Of a stretch of 32,304 nucleotides of DNA, positions 16,063 to 27,400 are shown piece after piece. Within the stretch, counting starts at the first letter, position 1; each line of letters begins with the position of its first letter. Below the pieces are notes generated by a model. It had not been told where the DNA came from, ran no database searches, and was given only the letters and a program-made list of their open reading frames with translations. Source of the stretch: Betaproteobacteria bacterium (GTDB lineage: Bacteria; Pseudomonadota; Gammaproteobacteria; Burkholderiales; SG8-41); contig CANIID010000017.1 of assembly GCA_947467315.1 (NCBI GenBank), forward strand, positions 1 to 32,304. The letters run 5' to 3'. The position numbers and the translations under genes are program-made.

Positions 16063-17760
16063 ATGCAATTGACTGGTGCAGAAATTGTTGTGCGCTGTCT
16101 TCAGGAAGAAGGGGTCGAACATGTGTTCGGCTATCCCGGCGGCGCCGTGTTATTCATTTACGACGAGTTGTTCAAGCAGGACAAGGTCAAGCACATCCTC
16201 GTCCGCCACGAGCAGGGGGCGTTGCATGCCGCTGACGGCTACGCGCGTTCGACCCAAAAGGTGGGTGTGGCGTTAGTGACCTCAGGTCCGGGCGTGACCA
16301 ATGCCGTGACCGGCATCGCGACGGCCTACACCGATTCGATTCCGCTGGTGGTGATCACCGGCCAGGTGCCGACCTACGCCATCGGTGAAGATGCCTTTCA
16401 GGAGTGCGACACCGTCGGCATTACGCGCCCGTGCGTCAAGCACAACTTTTTGGTGCGCAATGTCGAAGATATCGCCGTCACCATCAAGAAAGCATTCTAC
16501 ATTGCTTCGACGGGCCGGCCCGGTCCGGTGGTGGTGGATATCCCCAAGGACGTCACGGCGGCCAAGACGGAGTTTTCCTATCCGGCCACGGTCAGCATGC
16601 GTTCGTATAACCCCGTGATCAAGGGGCATCCAGGGCAGATCAAAAAAGCCATCCAGTTGTTGGCGGCGGCCAAGCGTCCGATGATTTACACCGGTGGCGG
16701 TGTGATACTCGGCAATGCGTCGGCTGAATTGGCGCAGCTCGTGAAAACGCTGGGCTTCCCCTGCACCAACACGCTGATGGGCCTCGGCGGCTATCCCGCG
16801 ACCGACAAGCAGTTTGTCGGCATGCTCGGCATGCACGGCACCTATGAAGCCAATCTCGCGATGCAGAATTGCGATGTGCTGTTCGCCATCGGCGCGCGCT
16901 TCGATGACCGTGTGATCGGCAACCCCAAGCACTTTTTCGACCCCAAGCGCACCATCATTCATATCGACGTCGATCCGTCGTCGATTTCCAAGCGCGTGAA
17001 AGTGGACGTGCCCATCGTCGGCGACGTGCGCGACGTGCTGAAAGAATTCAACAAGCAGCTCGATGCCGGCAAGACGCACATGGATGCCCCCGCGCTTAAA
17101 AGCTGGTGGGCGCAGATCGAAGAATGGCGCGGCCGCGATTGCCTAAAGTATGACCGCGCCAGTGCCATCATCAAGCCGCAGTACGTGGTGCAGAAGCTCT
17201 ACGAAATCACCAAGGGCGAGGCACTAGTCACCTCGGACGTTGGCCAGCATCAGATGTGGGCGGCGCAGTTTTACAAATTCAACAAGCCGCGCCGCTGGAT
17301 CAACTCGGGCGGTCTGGGCACCATGGGTTTCGGCCTGCCTGCGGCGATGGGTGCGCAGATGGCGAATCCGAAAGCCACGGTGGCGTGCGTGACCGGCGAG
17401 GCGTCGATCCAGATGTGCATCCAGGAGCTGTCGACCTGCAAGCAGTACAAGCTGCCGATCAAGGTGGTAATGCTGAATAACCGCTACATGGGCATGGTGC
17501 GGCAGTGGCAGGAGTTTTTCCACGGTAACCGCTACGCGGAATCGTACATGAACGCGCTGCCGGATTTCGTCAAGCTCGCCGAGTCCTACGGCCACGTCGG
17601 CATTCGCGTCGACAAACCGGCGGACGTGGAGCCGGCATTGAAAGAAGCGTTCGCGCGCAAGAAGGATCTGGTGTTCATGGATTTTCAGACGGATCAGACC
17701 GAGAACGTGTACCCGATGGTGCCCGGCGGCAAGGGGCTGTCGGAAATGATTTTGGTGTAA
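16063..17760 (+). CDS. ilvB: Acetolactate synthase large subunit
   Basis: ThDP- and FAD-dependent enzyme of 565 residues that condenses two pyruvates, or pyruvate and 2-oxobutyrate, in the first common step of valine, leucine and isoleucine synthesis. Visible elements are QLTGAEIVVRCLQEEGVEHVFGYPGG, the ThDP-activating glutamate E50 in RHEQGALHAADGYAR, LVTSGPGVTNAVTG, and the ThDP/Mg motif GEASIQM starting at residue 445, where many homologues have GDGS. ATG 16063 matches the family start; a TTG two codons upstream is possible. ilvH starts 2 bp after its stop. Feedback control by valine would act through the ilvH product. Confidence 0.97.
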   Translation: MQLTGAEIVVRCLQEEGVEHVFGYPGGAVLFIYDELFKQDKVKHILVRHEQGALHAADGYARSTQKVGVALVTSGPGVTNAVTGIATAYTDSIPLVVITGQVPTYAIGEDAFQECDTVGITRPCVKHNFLVRNVEDIAVTIKKAFYIASTGRPGPVVVDIPKDVTAAKTEFSYPATVSMRSYNPVIKGHPGQIKKAIQLLAAAKRPMIYTGGGVILGNASAELAQLVKTLGFPCTNTLMGLGGYPATDKQFVGMLGMHGTYEANLAMQNCDVLFAIGARFDDRVIGNPKHFFDPKRTIIHIDVDPSSISKRVKVDVPIVGDVRDVLKEFNKQLDAGKTHMDAPALKSWWAQIEEWRGRDCLKYDRASAIIKPQYVVQKLYEITKGEALVTSDVGQHQMWAAQFYKFNKPRRWINSGGLGTMGFGLPAAMGAQMANPKATVACVTGEASIQMCIQELSTCKQYKLPIKVVMLNNRYMGMVRQWQEFFHGNRYAESYMNALPDFVKLAESYGHVGIRVDKPADVEPALKEAFARKKDLVFMDFQTDQTENVYPMVPGGKGLSEMILV

Positions 17761-17762
17761 CC

Positions 17763-18254
17763 ATGAGACATATCGTATCGGTATTACTGGAAAACGAAGC
17801 GGGCGCGCTCTCAAGGGTGGCGGGGTTGTTTTCCGCACGCGGCTACAACATTGAGTCGTTGACGGTAGCGCCCACCGAGGATGCCACGCTGTCGCGCATG
17901 ACCATCGTCACCAGCGGCTCGGATGAAGTGCTGGAGCAAATCACCAAGCAGCTCAACAAATTGGTCGATGTGGTCAAGGTGGTTGATCTGTCGGAAGGCG
18001 AGCACATCGAGCGCGAACTGATGCTGGTCAAGCTGCGCGCCGTCGGCAAGGATCGTGAAGAAATGAAGCGCATGGCGGATATTTTCCGCGGCCGCATCAT
18101 CGATGTCACCGACAAGGACTACACCGTTGAACTCACTGGCACCTGCGCCAAGCTTGACGCGTTTCTGAAGGCCATCGACAGCTCCGCCATACTCGAAACT
18201 GTGCGCACCGGGGCATCCGGCATTGGCCGTGGCGACAGAGTTTTAAAAGCATAA
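17763..18254 (+). CDS. ilvH: Acetolactate synthase small (regulatory) subunit
   Basis: Regulatory subunit of 163 residues, the usual length. The N-terminal ACT domain reads RHIVSVLLENEAGALSRVAGLFSARGYNIESLTVAPTED and binds valine for feedback inhibition; the C-terminal domain has GKDREEMKRMADIFRGRIIDVTDKDYTVELTGT. It stimulates the catalytic subunit encoded just upstream. Its ATG is 2 bp after the ilvB stop, so translation is almost certainly coupled. An 83-bp gap with a small tandem repeat separates it from ilvC. Confidence 0.97.
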   Translation: MRHIVSVLLENEAGALSRVAGLFSARGYNIESLTVAPTEDATLSRMTIVTSGSDEVLEQITKQLNKLVDVVKVVDLSEGEHIERELMLVKLRAVGKDREEMKRMADIFRGRIIDVTDKDYTVELTGTCAKLDAFLKAIDSSAILETVRTGASGIGRGDRVLKA

Positions 18255-18260
18255 TAAAAA

Positions 18261-19354
<1,094 letters not shown>

Positions 19355-19360
19355 GGAGGC

Positions 19361-19440
19361 GTGAACGGGTGAATAAGTGAGCGGGTAAGCACCCCAAAGC
19401 AGGTATACTCGTTCACATATTCACTGGTTGACTCGTTCAC
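19361..19440. repeat. Imperfect inverted repeat between ilvC and psd
   Basis: The arm at 19368-19387 pairs with 19406-19425 at 16 of 20 positions around an 18-nt loop. Further out, GTGAACG (19361-19367) pairs with CGTTCAC (19434-19440) after an 8-nt bulge. The left arm is built from GTGAA-like heptads and the right from TTCAC-like heptads. It ends 2 nt before the psd ATG. No T-tract follows, so it is not a classical terminator. Confidence 0.6.
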
Positions 19441-19442
19441 TG

Positions 19443-20093
19443 ATGACCTACCCTCACCCCATCATCGCCCGCGAAGGTTGGCCGTTTATCGCGCTGGCGC
19501 TGGTGGTGGCCATTGCCGTGCATGCCTACGCGGGATGGGCTGCCGCGTTATTCCCCTGGATCGTGCTGGTATTCATGATTCAGTTTTTCCGCGATCCGCC
19601 GCGCGAGATTCCGGCCGATCTTTCTGCGGTGATTTCGCCTGCCGACGGGCGCGTGGTTTCCATCGAACGCGCGCGCGACCCGTATCTCGAGCGTGACGCG
19701 CTGAAAATCAGCGTGTTCATGAACGTGTTCAATGCCCACTCCAACCGCAGCCCGGTGGATGGCGAAGTTAAAAAAACCTGGTATTTCCCCGGCAGTTTTC
19801 TCAATGCGGCGCTGGCCAAGGCGTCGCTGGAAAACGAGCGCGCGGTGCTGTGGATCAAAACCGCTCAAGGGGCGGATGTGACCTGCGTGCAGGTTGCGGG
19901 ACTCGTTGCGCGCCGCATCCTGTGTTACGCCAAGGCAGGTCAAATATTGACACGCGGGCAGCGCTTTGGTTTTATCCGCTTTGGGTCACGGGTCGATTTG
20001 TATTTGCCTTTGGACGCCACGCCACGTGCGGTGGTGGGCGACAAGGTTTACGCCACGGAGTCGGTGCTGGCAGTGTTGCCAGCGACACCATGA
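19443..20093 (+). CDS. psd: Phosphatidylserine decarboxylase proenzyme (short form)
   Basis: Membrane-associated pyruvoyl enzyme that converts phosphatidylserine to phosphatidylethanolamine. At 216 residues it is the short PSD type. The N-terminal hydrophobic helix spans about 13-48. The conserved SPADG (66-69) and [11 protein letters not shown] (98 on) supply the aspartate and histidine, and FGS (180-182) in [11 protein letters not shown] is the self-cleavage site where the serine becomes the pyruvoyl group. ATG 19443 matches the family start [14 protein letters not shown]; a TTG five codons upstream lies within the inverted repeat. No ribosome binding site is evident. It overlaps pssA by 4 bp, so the two consecutive enzymes of PE synthesis are coupled. 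Confidence 0.93.
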   Translation: MTYPHPIIAREGWPFIALALVVAIAVHAYAGWAAALFPWIVLVFMIQFFRDPPREIPADLSAVISPADGRVVSIERARDPYLERDALKISVFMNVFNAHSNRSPVDGEVKKTWYFPGSFLNAALAKASLENERAVLWIKTAQGADVTCVQVAGLVARRILCYAKAGQILTRGQRFGFIRFGSRVDLYLPLDATPRAVVGDKVYATESVLAVLPATP

Positions 20094-20914
20094 GTTACGA
20101 CGACAAAAACAGCAAGCAATTCATCAAATCACGCTTCGCCCGCCGCGGCATTTACTGGCTGCCGAATATGTTTACGCTGGCGGCGCTGTTCTCCGGCTTC
20201 TACGCCATTGTGCAGGCGATGAACGAGCGCTTTGAAATGGCCGCTATCGGCATCTTCGCGGCGATGGTGCTCGACGGACTGGACGGGCGCGTCGCGCGCA
20301 TGACACGCACGCAAAGCGATTTTGGCGCCGAACTCGATAGCTTGTCGGACATGGTGTCGTTCGGTGTCGCGCCGGCGTTGGTGATGTACACGTGGGCGCT
20401 ACGGGACTTCGCGTTTTCTCAAGCCGTGCCGGTGCTGGGGCCGTGGCTGTCCACCCGGCTCGGCTGGATCGCCGCGTTTATTTATTGCGCGTGTGCGGCG
20501 TTAAGGCTGGCGCGCTTTAACACTAATATCGATGTCATCGATAAGCGCTATTTTCAGGGCTTGCCGAGCCCGGCTGCGGCCTGTGTGCTGGCGGGGCTGG
20601 TGTGGGCGGTGAACGAATGGCAGATCAAGGGCGTGGACGTGAAATGGCTGGCGTGGGGCCTGACGGTATTCACCGGCCTCACTATGGTGACCAACGTCAA
20701 ATTCTACAGCGGCAAGGATATCAACCTGCGCAAGAGCGTGCCGTTTTCGGCGCTGGTCGGCATCGCCATGGGCGTCGGCGCGTTGTTCATCTTCGCCAGC
20801 ACGCTGCCGGAAATGCTGTTCGCGGTGTTTCTAATCTACCTGCTGTCCGGCTACGTGTTGTGGGGCTGGGAAAAGCTGAAAAAGTCCCCGGCATCGCCAC
20901 CTGCTCAGAGCTGA
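20090..20914 (+). CDS. pssA: CDP-diacylglycerol--serine O-phosphatidyltransferase
   Basis: Integral-membrane enzyme of 274 residues that makes phosphatidylserine from CDP-diacylglycerol and serine. The CDP-alcohol phosphotransferase motif is complete: DGLDGRVAR at residues 62-70, then G79, D83 and D87 in [10 protein letters not shown]. About seven or eight hydrophobic helices are visible, ending in [15 protein letters not shown]. This is the membrane-bound type II PssA, unlike the E. coli enzyme. The start ATG overlaps the psd stop (ATGA), and its product is the substrate of Psd. Confidence 0.93.
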   Translation: MSYDDKNSKQFIKSRFARRGIYWLPNMFTLAALFSGFYAIVQAMNERFEMAAIGIFAAMVLDGLDGRVARMTRTQSDFGAELDSLSDMVSFGVAPALVMYTWALRDFAFSQAVPVLGPWLSTRLGWIAAFIYCACAALRLARFNTNIDVIDKRYFQGLPSPAAACVLAGLVWAVNEWQIKGVDVKWLAWGLTVFTGLTMVTNVKFYSGKDINLRKSVPFSALVGIAMGVGALFIFASTLPEMLFAVFLIYLLSGYVLWGWEKLKKSPASPPAQS

Positions 20915-20924
20915 CTGGGCTGAC

Positions 20925-20953
20925 TTGCGCGATTGCGGAAAAGTCTTTATATT
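20925..20953 (+). promoter_or_regulatory. Candidate leuA-leader promoter
   Basis: TTGCGC at 20925-20930, 17-bp spacer, TATATT at 20948-20953 (5/6 to the -10 consensus). The start point would fall at about 20960, at or just before the ATG of the leader ORF (20961), so the leader may be translated from a leaderless message. This also fits the lack of a ribosome binding site there. Confidence 0.45.
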
Positions 20954-20960
20954 TCCCGAT

Positions 20961-21071
20961 ATGAGTTATTCGACACAGGCCATTGCGGCACATGCCTTTC
21001 GGGCAAGCGCGCTGCTTTCACTGTCCAGCCCCCTGCTGGCCGGCCTGCTGCTGCGCGCAAGCGCAAACTAA
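20961..21071 (+). CDS. Probable leuA leader peptide (leucine-rich)
   Basis: A 36-codon ORF in the 267-bp gap before leuA. The first half is ordinary (SYSTQAIAAHAFRASA) but residues 18-31 hold eight leucines, including a triple, in LLSLSSPLLAGLLL; it ends RASAN. Such clusters of regulatory codons are the mark of attenuation leader peptides of amino acid operons, where ribosome stalling at scarce Leu-tRNA prevents termination. A hairpin with an A/T-rich tail follows at 21100-21130. CCAGCCC inside the ORF (21025-21031) is complementary to GGGCTGG (21097-21103), which overlaps the hairpin's 5' arm. No ribosome binding site is visible. Most leucine codons are CTG, a common codon. Confidence 0.55.
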   Translation: MSYSTQAIAAHAFRASALLSLSSPLLAGLLLRASAN

Positions 21072-21099
21072 ACTTATCCCACATTGGCAGTACCCCGGG

Positions 21100-21130
21100 C
21101 TGGCGCCCAGCGCCAGATATTGAATATTTT
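21100..21130 (+). terminator. Candidate leuA attenuator hairpin
   Basis: CTGGCGC (21100-21106), loop CCA, GCGCCAG (21110-21116): a perfect 7-bp GC-rich stem followed by ATATTGAATATTTT. The tail is A/T-rich rather than a pure T-run. The overlapping GGGCTGG (21097-21103) can instead pair with CCAGCCC at 21025-21031 in the leader ORF, giving a mutually exclusive structure. Confidence 0.45.
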
Positions 21131-21181
21131 CGCCTCGGCGCCTAGCGAACGAAGCGAGTGAAAGCAGCAACGGAGAACATC

Positions 21182-22726
21182 ATGGCCAAAGAAAAACTCA
21201 TCATATTCGATACCACCATGCGCGACGGCGAACAAAGTCCCGGCGCATCGATGTCAAAAGAAGAAAAGTTACGCATCGCGCGCCAACTGGAGCGCATGCG
21301 CGTCGACGTGATCGAAGCGGGGTTTCCTGCTGCCAGCGACGGCGACTTTGAATCGGTGCAGGCGGTGGCGCGCATCATCAAGGACAGCACCATTTGCGGG
21401 CTGGCGCGCGCCAACGAGAAAGACGTGCGCCGCTGTGGCGACGCCGTGCGCGTAGCGGCGCGGCCGCGGCTGCACACCTTTATTGCCACCTCGCCGATCC
21501 ACATGGAAAAAAAGCTGCGCATGGAGCCGACGCAGGTGGTCGATCAGGCAGTGCGCGCGATCCGCTGGGCGAGCGAGTACACCAACGACATCGAGTTTTC
21601 GCCGGAAGACGCGGGCCGTTCGGATATTGATTTTCTGTGCCGCATTATCGAGCAGGCGATCAAGGCCGGCGCCACCACCATCAACGTGCCTGACACCGTC
21701 GGCTACACGCTGCCGGAACAGTTTGGCGGCTTAATCAAGACGTTGCGCGAACGCATACCCAATTCCGACAAGGCGGTGTGGTCGGTACATTGCCACAATG
21801 ACCTCGGCTTGGCGGTGGCCAACTCACTGGCGGCGGTGATGCACGGCGCGCGCCAGGTGGAATGCACCATCAATGGTCTGGGCGAGCGCGCAGGCAATGC
21901 CTCGCTGGAAGAAATCGTCATGGCGGTGCGCACGCGGCAGGATATTTTTACCTGTGATACCGGCATTGATGCCACGCAAATCGTACCGGCTTCCAAGCTG
22001 GTGTCGGGCATTACCGGCTATCCGGTGCAGCCCAACAAGGCGGTGGTGGGCGCCAATGCCTTCGCGCACGAATCGGGCATCCATCAGGACGGCGTGCTGA
22101 AGCATCGCGAAACCTATGAAATCATGAGCGCGGAGTCGGTGGGTTGGACCACCAACCGGCTGACGCTGGGCAAGCTCTCCGGTCGCAACGCGTTCAAATC
22201 GCGCTTGCACGAAATCGGCATCGATCTTGAATCCGAAGAGTTGCTCAACGCCGCGTTCAAACGATTCAAGGATTTGGCTGATAAGAAGCGCGAGATTTTG
22301 GACGAAGACCTGCAGGCGTTGATTACCGAAGAAGAAATCGAGCAGGTCGAAAATCAGCACTGGCGGCTGGTGTCGCTGACTGCACATTCCGAGACCGGCG
22401 AGATGCCCTACGCGAAGCTCGTGGTGGCCGAGGATGGCAAGGAACGCAAATGCGAATCGCAGGGCAGCGGCCCGGTGGATGCGGCGTTCAAGGCGCTGGA
22501 ATCGATTGCCCACAGCGGCGCATCGCTGCTGCTGTATTCGGTGAACAACATTACCAGCGGCACTGATTCACAGGGCGAGGTGACGGTGCGGCTGTCCAAA
22601 GAAGGACGCATTGTTAACGGTCAGGGCGCGGATACCGATATCGTGGTGGCCTCCGCCAAGGCCTATATCAATGCCCTGAACAAGCTGCAATCGAAGCCTC
22701 AGCGGGTCAATCCGCAGGGAATGTAA
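21182..22726 (+). CDS. leuA: 2-Isopropylmalate synthase
   Basis: First committed enzyme of leucine synthesis, condensing acetyl-CoA with 2-oxoisovalerate, the ilv pathway intermediate. It has 514 residues. The DRE-TIM-type catalytic start [12 protein letters not shown] is at 10-21 and the metal-binding HCHND at 203-207, followed by AVEC-type segments [18 protein letters not shown]. The C-terminal LeuA allosteric domain (from about 390) is present, so leucine feedback inhibition is expected. ATG 21182 has GGAG at 21172-21175 with 6-nt spacing; an upstream in-frame start at 21158 is less likely. Transcription is probably governed by the leader peptide and hairpin upstream. Confidence 0.97.
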   Translation: MAKEKLIIFDTTMRDGEQSPGASMSKEEKLRIARQLERMRVDVIEAGFPAASDGDFESVQAVARIIKDSTICGLARANEKDVRRCGDAVRVAARPRLHTFIATSPIHMEKKLRMEPTQVVDQAVRAIRWASEYTNDIEFSPEDAGRSDIDFLCRIIEQAIKAGATTINVPDTVGYTLPEQFGGLIKTLRERIPNSDKAVWSVHCHNDLGLAVANSLAAVMHGARQVECTINGLGERAGNASLEEIVMAVRTRQDIFTCDTGIDATQIVPASKLVSGITGYPVQPNKAVVGANAFAHESGIHQDGVLKHRETYEIMSAESVGWTTNRLTLGKLSGRNAFKSRLHEIGIDLESEELLNAAFKRFKDLADKKREILDEDLQALITEEEIEQVENQHWRLVSLTAHSETGEMPYAKLVVAEDGKERKCESQGSGPVDAAFKALESIAHSGASLLLYSVNNITSGTDSQGEVTVRLSKEGRIVNGQGADTDIVVASAKAYINALNKLQSKPQRVNPQGM

Positions 22727-22741
22727 GTATCTGTTTTTAAA
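22725..22741 (+). repeat. Intergenic 17-bp AT-rich motif, copy 5 (16/17)
   Basis: AAGTATCTGTTTTTAAA, one mismatch from the consensus. It begins within the leuA stop codon and fills most of the 20-bp gap between the convergent leuA and DUF2069 genes, so it is not tied to a promoter here. Confidence 0.65.
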
Positions 22742-22746
22742 GTAAT

Positions 22747-23108
22747 TTATTTGGGCTGGCGTAGATTGCGCACATAAAGAATCGCGCTGACAAAGAGTAT
22801 CACCGTCAGCGCGATTTCCACGCTGGCGAGCTGCGCGGACAATCCTTTGTCGGTGTACGTGCGCACCACCCCTTCGACAAAGTAAGCGATGATGAACAGC
22901 GTCATCCAGCGATGCGTGTAAATCTTGCCGCGCAAAATGCCGAACAGCGGTATCAGCAACGGCAACACTTTCACAACCAGCCATGAGCCGCCGGCACGCT
23001 GCGGTGCGAGCCACAGTTCCCATGCCACGCACAGCGCAATCAACGCGATGAGACTAGTGCTGGTGATGACATTCAGCACGACCGGCGCGCGCGGACTTGA
23101 GAGCCCCA

Positions 23109-23109
<1 letters not shown>
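22747..23109 (-). CDS. DUF2069 membrane protein
   Basis: Inner-membrane protein of 120 residues with four hydrophobic helices: VLNVITSTSLIALIALCVAWELWL, then VKVLPLLIPLFGIL, then a helix containing MTLFIIAYFVEGVVR, and finally ASVEIALTVILFVSAILYVRNL. The RGKIYTHRW loop and final VRNLR are typical of DUF2069. Function unknown. The ATG at 23109 overlaps the last base of the wrbA-like stop codon (TGATG), so the two are translationally coupled, a pairing common in betaproteobacteria. Confidence 0.85.
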
Positions 23110-23711
<602 letters not shown>

Positions 23712-23748
23712 TTATAGCCAGACTGCCAGAATAACCATTGGCAAACGG

Positions 23749-25008
23749 ATGAATACTTTGCGTAAATTGCTTGCACGGCTGGCCGAGTTGGTGCGCGTGG
23801 TGGCGCGACGGTTTCAGGAGGATCACGGCCTGCAAACGGCGTCGAGCCTGACCTTTACGACGCTGCTGTCACTGGTGCCCATTATTACCGTGGCGCTCAC
23901 GCTGATGTCGGCGTTTCCTGTGTTTCAGGGCATGTCCGGCATCATCGAAGATTGGGTCTTCGACAACGTGGTGCCGGAATCCGCCGAGGCGATCGAGAAA
24001 TATACCGAGCAATTCGTCGATAACGCGGCGAAGCTGACGGCAGTGGGCATCGCGTTTCTCGCGGTGACGTCGATCATGCTGCTGATTACCATCGACGATG
24101 CGTTCAACGATATCTGGCGCGTGCGGCGTCCGCGTCCGATGTTGCAGCGCATACTCATTTATTGGGCGCTGATTACCGTGGGGCCATTGCTGATGGGCGG
24201 CAGTCTGTCGTTGAGTTCATGGCTGATGAGTGCCTCGGCAGGCTGGACCCAGGGCATTCCGTATGCCGGCGTATCCCTGATTAAATTGTCCGCCATCGCA
24301 CTGACGTCGATGGCGCTGGCGCTGCTGTATTTCGCCATGCCCAACCGCCCGGTGCAAATCCGCGATGCGCTGACTGGCGGCATCCTGGCGGGCGTGGTGT
24401 TCGAGTTGACCAAGCAGGGATTCGGGTTTTACATCACCAACTTTCCGACCTACAAGCTGGTGTATGGCGCGTTCGCTGCGGTGCCGGTGTTTTTGATGTG
24501 GCTGTATATCTCGTGGCTGGTGGTGCTGTTGGGCGCGGTGGTGGTGGCGGCGCTGCCGGAGTGGCGTCAGCAATCGGTGCAGGGGCGTCTCGCGCCGGGC
24601 AGCAATTTTGTCTACGCGTTGCAAGTGTTGAAAGCGTTGTGGCAGGCGCAGCAGCGCGGCGACGTGGTAACGGTTCCTTCGCTGCATGCCAATCTGCACA
24701 TACGCTACGAGCGCATCGAAGCCATCCTCGACACCATGCAGCGCGCCGCGTGGGTCAATCGCGCGCTGCCTGCGGGCTGGGTGTTGCATCGCAACCCAGC
24801 CACCATCGCCGTGTCGGATGTCTACAAACTGTTCGTGTTTGATCCGGCCTTGCCGGTGCCGGGGCCGGAGGAGCAACCTGAACTGGTGTCGCTGGCGCGC
24901 GCCTTCGGCAATCGCATCGGCGACGGCGCGGAGATGTCAGTGGCCAACTTGTTTGAGGCGGGAGTTTCGGATGCGACGCGTGAAAAGCGGGTGGTGGCGC
25001 AGGACTGA
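23749..25008 (+). CDS. YihY/BrkB family inner-membrane protein
   Basis: Protein of 419 residues. The N-terminal about 280 residues form the YihY/BrkB (UPF0761) membrane domain, with ASSLTFTTLLSLVPIITVALTLMSAFPVF, several further helices and the conserved GAFAAVPVFLMWLYISWLVVLLGA. The C-terminal 130 residues are soluble and resemble the winged-helix-like extension of longer family members. Older annotation as tRNA-processing ribonuclease BN is not supported. ATG 23749 gives the family start NTLRKLLARLAEL; an in-frame ATG at 23704 overlaps the wrbA start and is less likely. It is convergent with the lytic transglycosylase, 2 bp away. Confidence 0.9.
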   Translation: MNTLRKLLARLAELVRVVARRFQEDHGLQTASSLTFTTLLSLVPIITVALTLMSAFPVFQGMSGIIEDWVFDNVVPESAEAIEKYTEQFVDNAAKLTAVGIAFLAVTSIMLLITIDDAFNDIWRVRRPRPMLQRILIYWALITVGPLLMGGSLSLSSWLMSASAGWTQGIPYAGVSLIKLSAIALTSMALALLYFAMPNRPVQIRDALTGGILAGVVFELTKQGFGFYITNFPTYKLVYGAFAAVPVFLMWLYISWLVVLLGAVVVAALPEWRQQSVQGRLAPGSNFVYALQVLKALWQAQQRGDVVTVPSLHANLHIRYERIEAILDTMQRAAWVNRALPAGWVLHRNPATIAVSDVYKLFVFDPALPVPGPEEQPELVSLARAFGNRIGDGAEMSVANLFEAGVSDATREKRVVAQD

Positions 25009-25010
25009 GC

Positions 25011-25631
25011 TTAGTTCCCGGTTCGGACCACGCCGGCCGCCGGCGAAAAATCCCACTGTTTCCACGCCGCATGCACCATGTTCGGATATTCCGGACGACC
25101 GAGACTGCCGTTGTAGCGGCCCAGCGCGCGGTAGAGATCGCCTTTTTCGATGTCGATGTAGTGGCGCAGGATGGCGCAGCCGAAGCGCAGGTTGGTGCGC
25201 AGGTGAAACAGATTGGTTTCGCGATCACCAATGACGTTGACCCAGAACGGCATCACCTGCATCAGGCCGCGCGCGCCGGCGGTGGAGACCGCGTATTTGC
25301 GAAACGCGCTTTCGACTTGTATCAGGCCGAGTACCATTTGCGGATCGAGCCCGGCGCGCTTGGCCTCGTAATGCACGGTGACGAGAAACTCCTCGCGCAG
25401 CGTTTTATCGGGCATGCGCCGTTCGAGTTTGCTCGACATGGCGTCGAGCCATGAGCGGGCATCAGTAGGTGTTGCAAACGCCAGAAACGGCACGGATTGG
25501 TCGGAGACGGCTTTGTGCAGCGCGGCGCGCACGCTGTCCGACATCTTTTCTTCCAGCTGGTTGCCGGCGTGCGCCAGTGCCGAGGCAAGCACGCAGGCGG
25601 CAATCAAAGGTGTTCGGATTAAATGTCGCAT
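25011..25631 (-). CDS. Lytic transglycosylase (SLT domain)
   Basis: Exported murein hydrolase of 206 residues, with a signal peptide (about 1-22, cleavage near AHA). The SLT domain spans about 87-190. The catalytic glutamate is E107 in [27 protein letters not shown], and the downstream [11 protein letters not shown] segment matches the family pattern around the substrate-binding asparagine. It cleaves glycan strands to 1,6-anhydro products. It is smaller than Slt70 and closest in plan to MltE/EmtA-like enzymes, though it is not lipid-anchored, as no lipobox is seen. The ATG overlaps the end of proS by 13 bp, so it is coupled to proS. Confidence 0.9.
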   Translation of the reverse strand: MRHLIRTPLIAACVLASALAHAGNQLEEKMSDSVRAALHKAVSDQSVPFLAFATPTDARSWLDAMSSKLERRMPDKTLREEFLVTVHYEAKRAGLDPQMVLGLIQVESAFRKYAVSTAGARGLMQVMPFWVNVIGDRETNLFHLRTNLRFGCAILRHYIDIEKGDLYRALGRYNGSLGRPEYPNMVHAAWKQWDFSPAAGVVRTGN

Positions 25632-27331
25632 GTGTTTGATTTTACATGACTTATTATATCGTTCAAGCCCACCTGCGTAGCGGCAGCGTCCCTGCGGCGC
25701 TGATATTCCACCTGCCCGGCTTTAAGGCCGCGTTCGCCGACGACGATGCGCTGCGGGATGCCGATCAGCTCAATATCCGCGAGCATGGAGCCTAGGCGGT
25801 CTTCGCGGTCGTCAAGCAACACGTCAAGGCCGGCAGCGCGTAAATCGGCATACAGTTTCTCGGCGGTTTCTTTGACCTGCGCGCTTTTTTTCATGCCGAT
25901 GGGCACGATGGCCACATCGAATGGCGCGATGCTGGGCGGGAAAATAATGCCGCGCTCGTCGTGATGTTGTTCGATGGCGGACGCGACCACGCGCGTGACG
26001 CCGATGCCGTAGCAGCCCATTTCCATGATCTGCGATTTGCCGCCTTCGTCGAGGAAGGCGAGGTTCAGCGCCTTGGAATACTTGGTGCGCAACTGAAAAA
26101 TATGGCCGACTTCAATGCCGCGGCACAGTTCGAGTTGACCTTTGCCGTCGGCGCAGGCGTCGCCCGTGACAACATTGCGGATGTCGGCGACCAGCGGCTC
26201 GGCAAAGTCGCGCACGATGTTGGCGCCGGTGTAGTGCTGATCGTTTGCGTTGGCGCCGATGACAAAATCGGCCATCGCGGCGACGGTGCGGTCGGCGATC
26301 ACTGTGCCTTTGAATCCCACCGGGCCGAGCGAGCCCGGATCAGCGCCAAACGCAGCCCGGATGCTCTCCGTCGAAGAAAAGGTAACCGGTTGTTTTAATT
26401 GGGAAAGTTTCGAGGCTTTGATCAGATTCAATTCATGATCGCCGCGCACCATTAACAGCACCGGATGGCCGTCAGCGCCGTCCACCACCACCGCTTTCAC
26501 GGTTTTCTCGGCGGGCACTTTCAGGAACGCGCACAACTCGGCGATGGTTTTCACGCCGGGGGTGTGAATTTTCGTCAGCGGCTGGCTTGCGGCAAGGCGC
26601 GGTGCGGCGGGCGCCACCGCTTCGGCCAACTCCACGTTCGCGGCGTAATCCGAATCCGGACAATAGGCGAGGGCGTCTTCGCCGGAATCAGCGAGCACGT
26701 GAAACTCATGCGAGCCGGTGCCGCCGATGGAGCCGGTGTCGGCGGCCACCGCGCGAAACTTTAATCCGAGTCGCGTGAAAATTCGTGAGTAGCAGTCGTA
26801 CATCTCGCGATACGTTGCTTGCAAATCTTCGTATGACGTGTGAAACGAATACGCGTCCTTCATCACAAACTCGCGCCCGCGCATGACGCCGAAGCGCGGG
26901 CGGATTTCGTCGCGAAACTTGGTTTGTATCTGGTAAAAATTCAGCGGCAACTGGCGGTAGCTTTTGACTTCGCGGCGCACCACGTCGCTGATGACTTCTT
27001 CGTGCGTGGGGCCGAAGCAGAAATCGCGCTGGTGCCGGTCTTTGATGCGCAGCAGCTCGGGGCCGTATTGCTCCCAGCGGCCGGACTCGATCCACAGCTC
27101 GGCGGGCTGCACGGCGGGCATCGACAGTTCAATCGCCCCACTGCGGTTCAGCTCTTCGCGAACAATGGTTTCGACGCGGCGCAGCACTTTCAGGCCCAGC
27201 GGCATCCAGGTGTACACGCCGCTGGTCAGGCGCTTGATCAGGCCCGCGCGCAGCATGAGTTTGTGGCTGATGACTTCGGCCTCGGAAGGGGCTTCTTTCA
27301 GGGTGGAAATGAAGAATTTAGATACACGCAT
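25619..27331 (-). CDS. proS: Prolyl-tRNA synthetase (bacterial type with editing domain)
   Basis: Class II aminoacyl-tRNA synthetase of 570 residues that charges tRNA-Pro. The catalytic core starts [31 protein letters not shown]; motif 2 has [26 protein letters not shown] and motif 3 [18 protein letters not shown]. The YbaK-like editing insert (about 220-390) removes mischarged alanine and makes this the bacterial form. The C-terminal anticodon-binding domain is full length. ATG 27331 fits the family; a TTG three codons upstream is open. No ribosome binding site is clear. The lytic transglycosylase start lies within its last codons. Confidence 0.97.
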   Translation of the reverse strand: MRVSKFFISTLKEAPSEAEVISHKLMLRAGLIKRLTSGVYTWMPLGLKVLRRVETIVREELNRSGAIELSMPAVQPAELWIESGRWEQYGPELLRIKDRHQRDFCFGPTHEEVISDVVRREVKSYRQLPLNFYQIQTKFRDEIRPRFGVMRGREFVMKDAYSFHTSYEDLQATYREMYDCYSRIFTRLGLKFRAVAADTGSIGGTGSHEFHVLADSGEDALAYCPDSDYAANVELAEAVAPAAPRLAASQPLTKIHTPGVKTIAELCAFLKVPAEKTVKAVVVDGADGHPVLLMVRGDHELNLIKASKLSQLKQPVTFSSTESIRAAFGADPGSLGPVGFKGTVIADRTVAAMADFVIGANANDQHYTGANIVRDFAEPLVADIRNVVTGDACADGKGQLELCRGIEVGHIFQLRTKYSKALNLAFLDEGGKSQIMEMGCYGIGVTRVVASAIEQHHDERGIIFPPSIAPFDVAIVPIGMKKSAQVKETAEKLYADLRAAGLDVLLDDREDRLGSMLADIELIGIPQRIVVGERGLKAGQVEYQRRRDAAATQVGLNDIISHVKSNTCDI

Positions 27332-27400
27332 GGCTGCCAACTATCGAAAAAAAACGTATTCTACCGGACAAGGTAAATTCTTCGGGACATTCATTTCATC

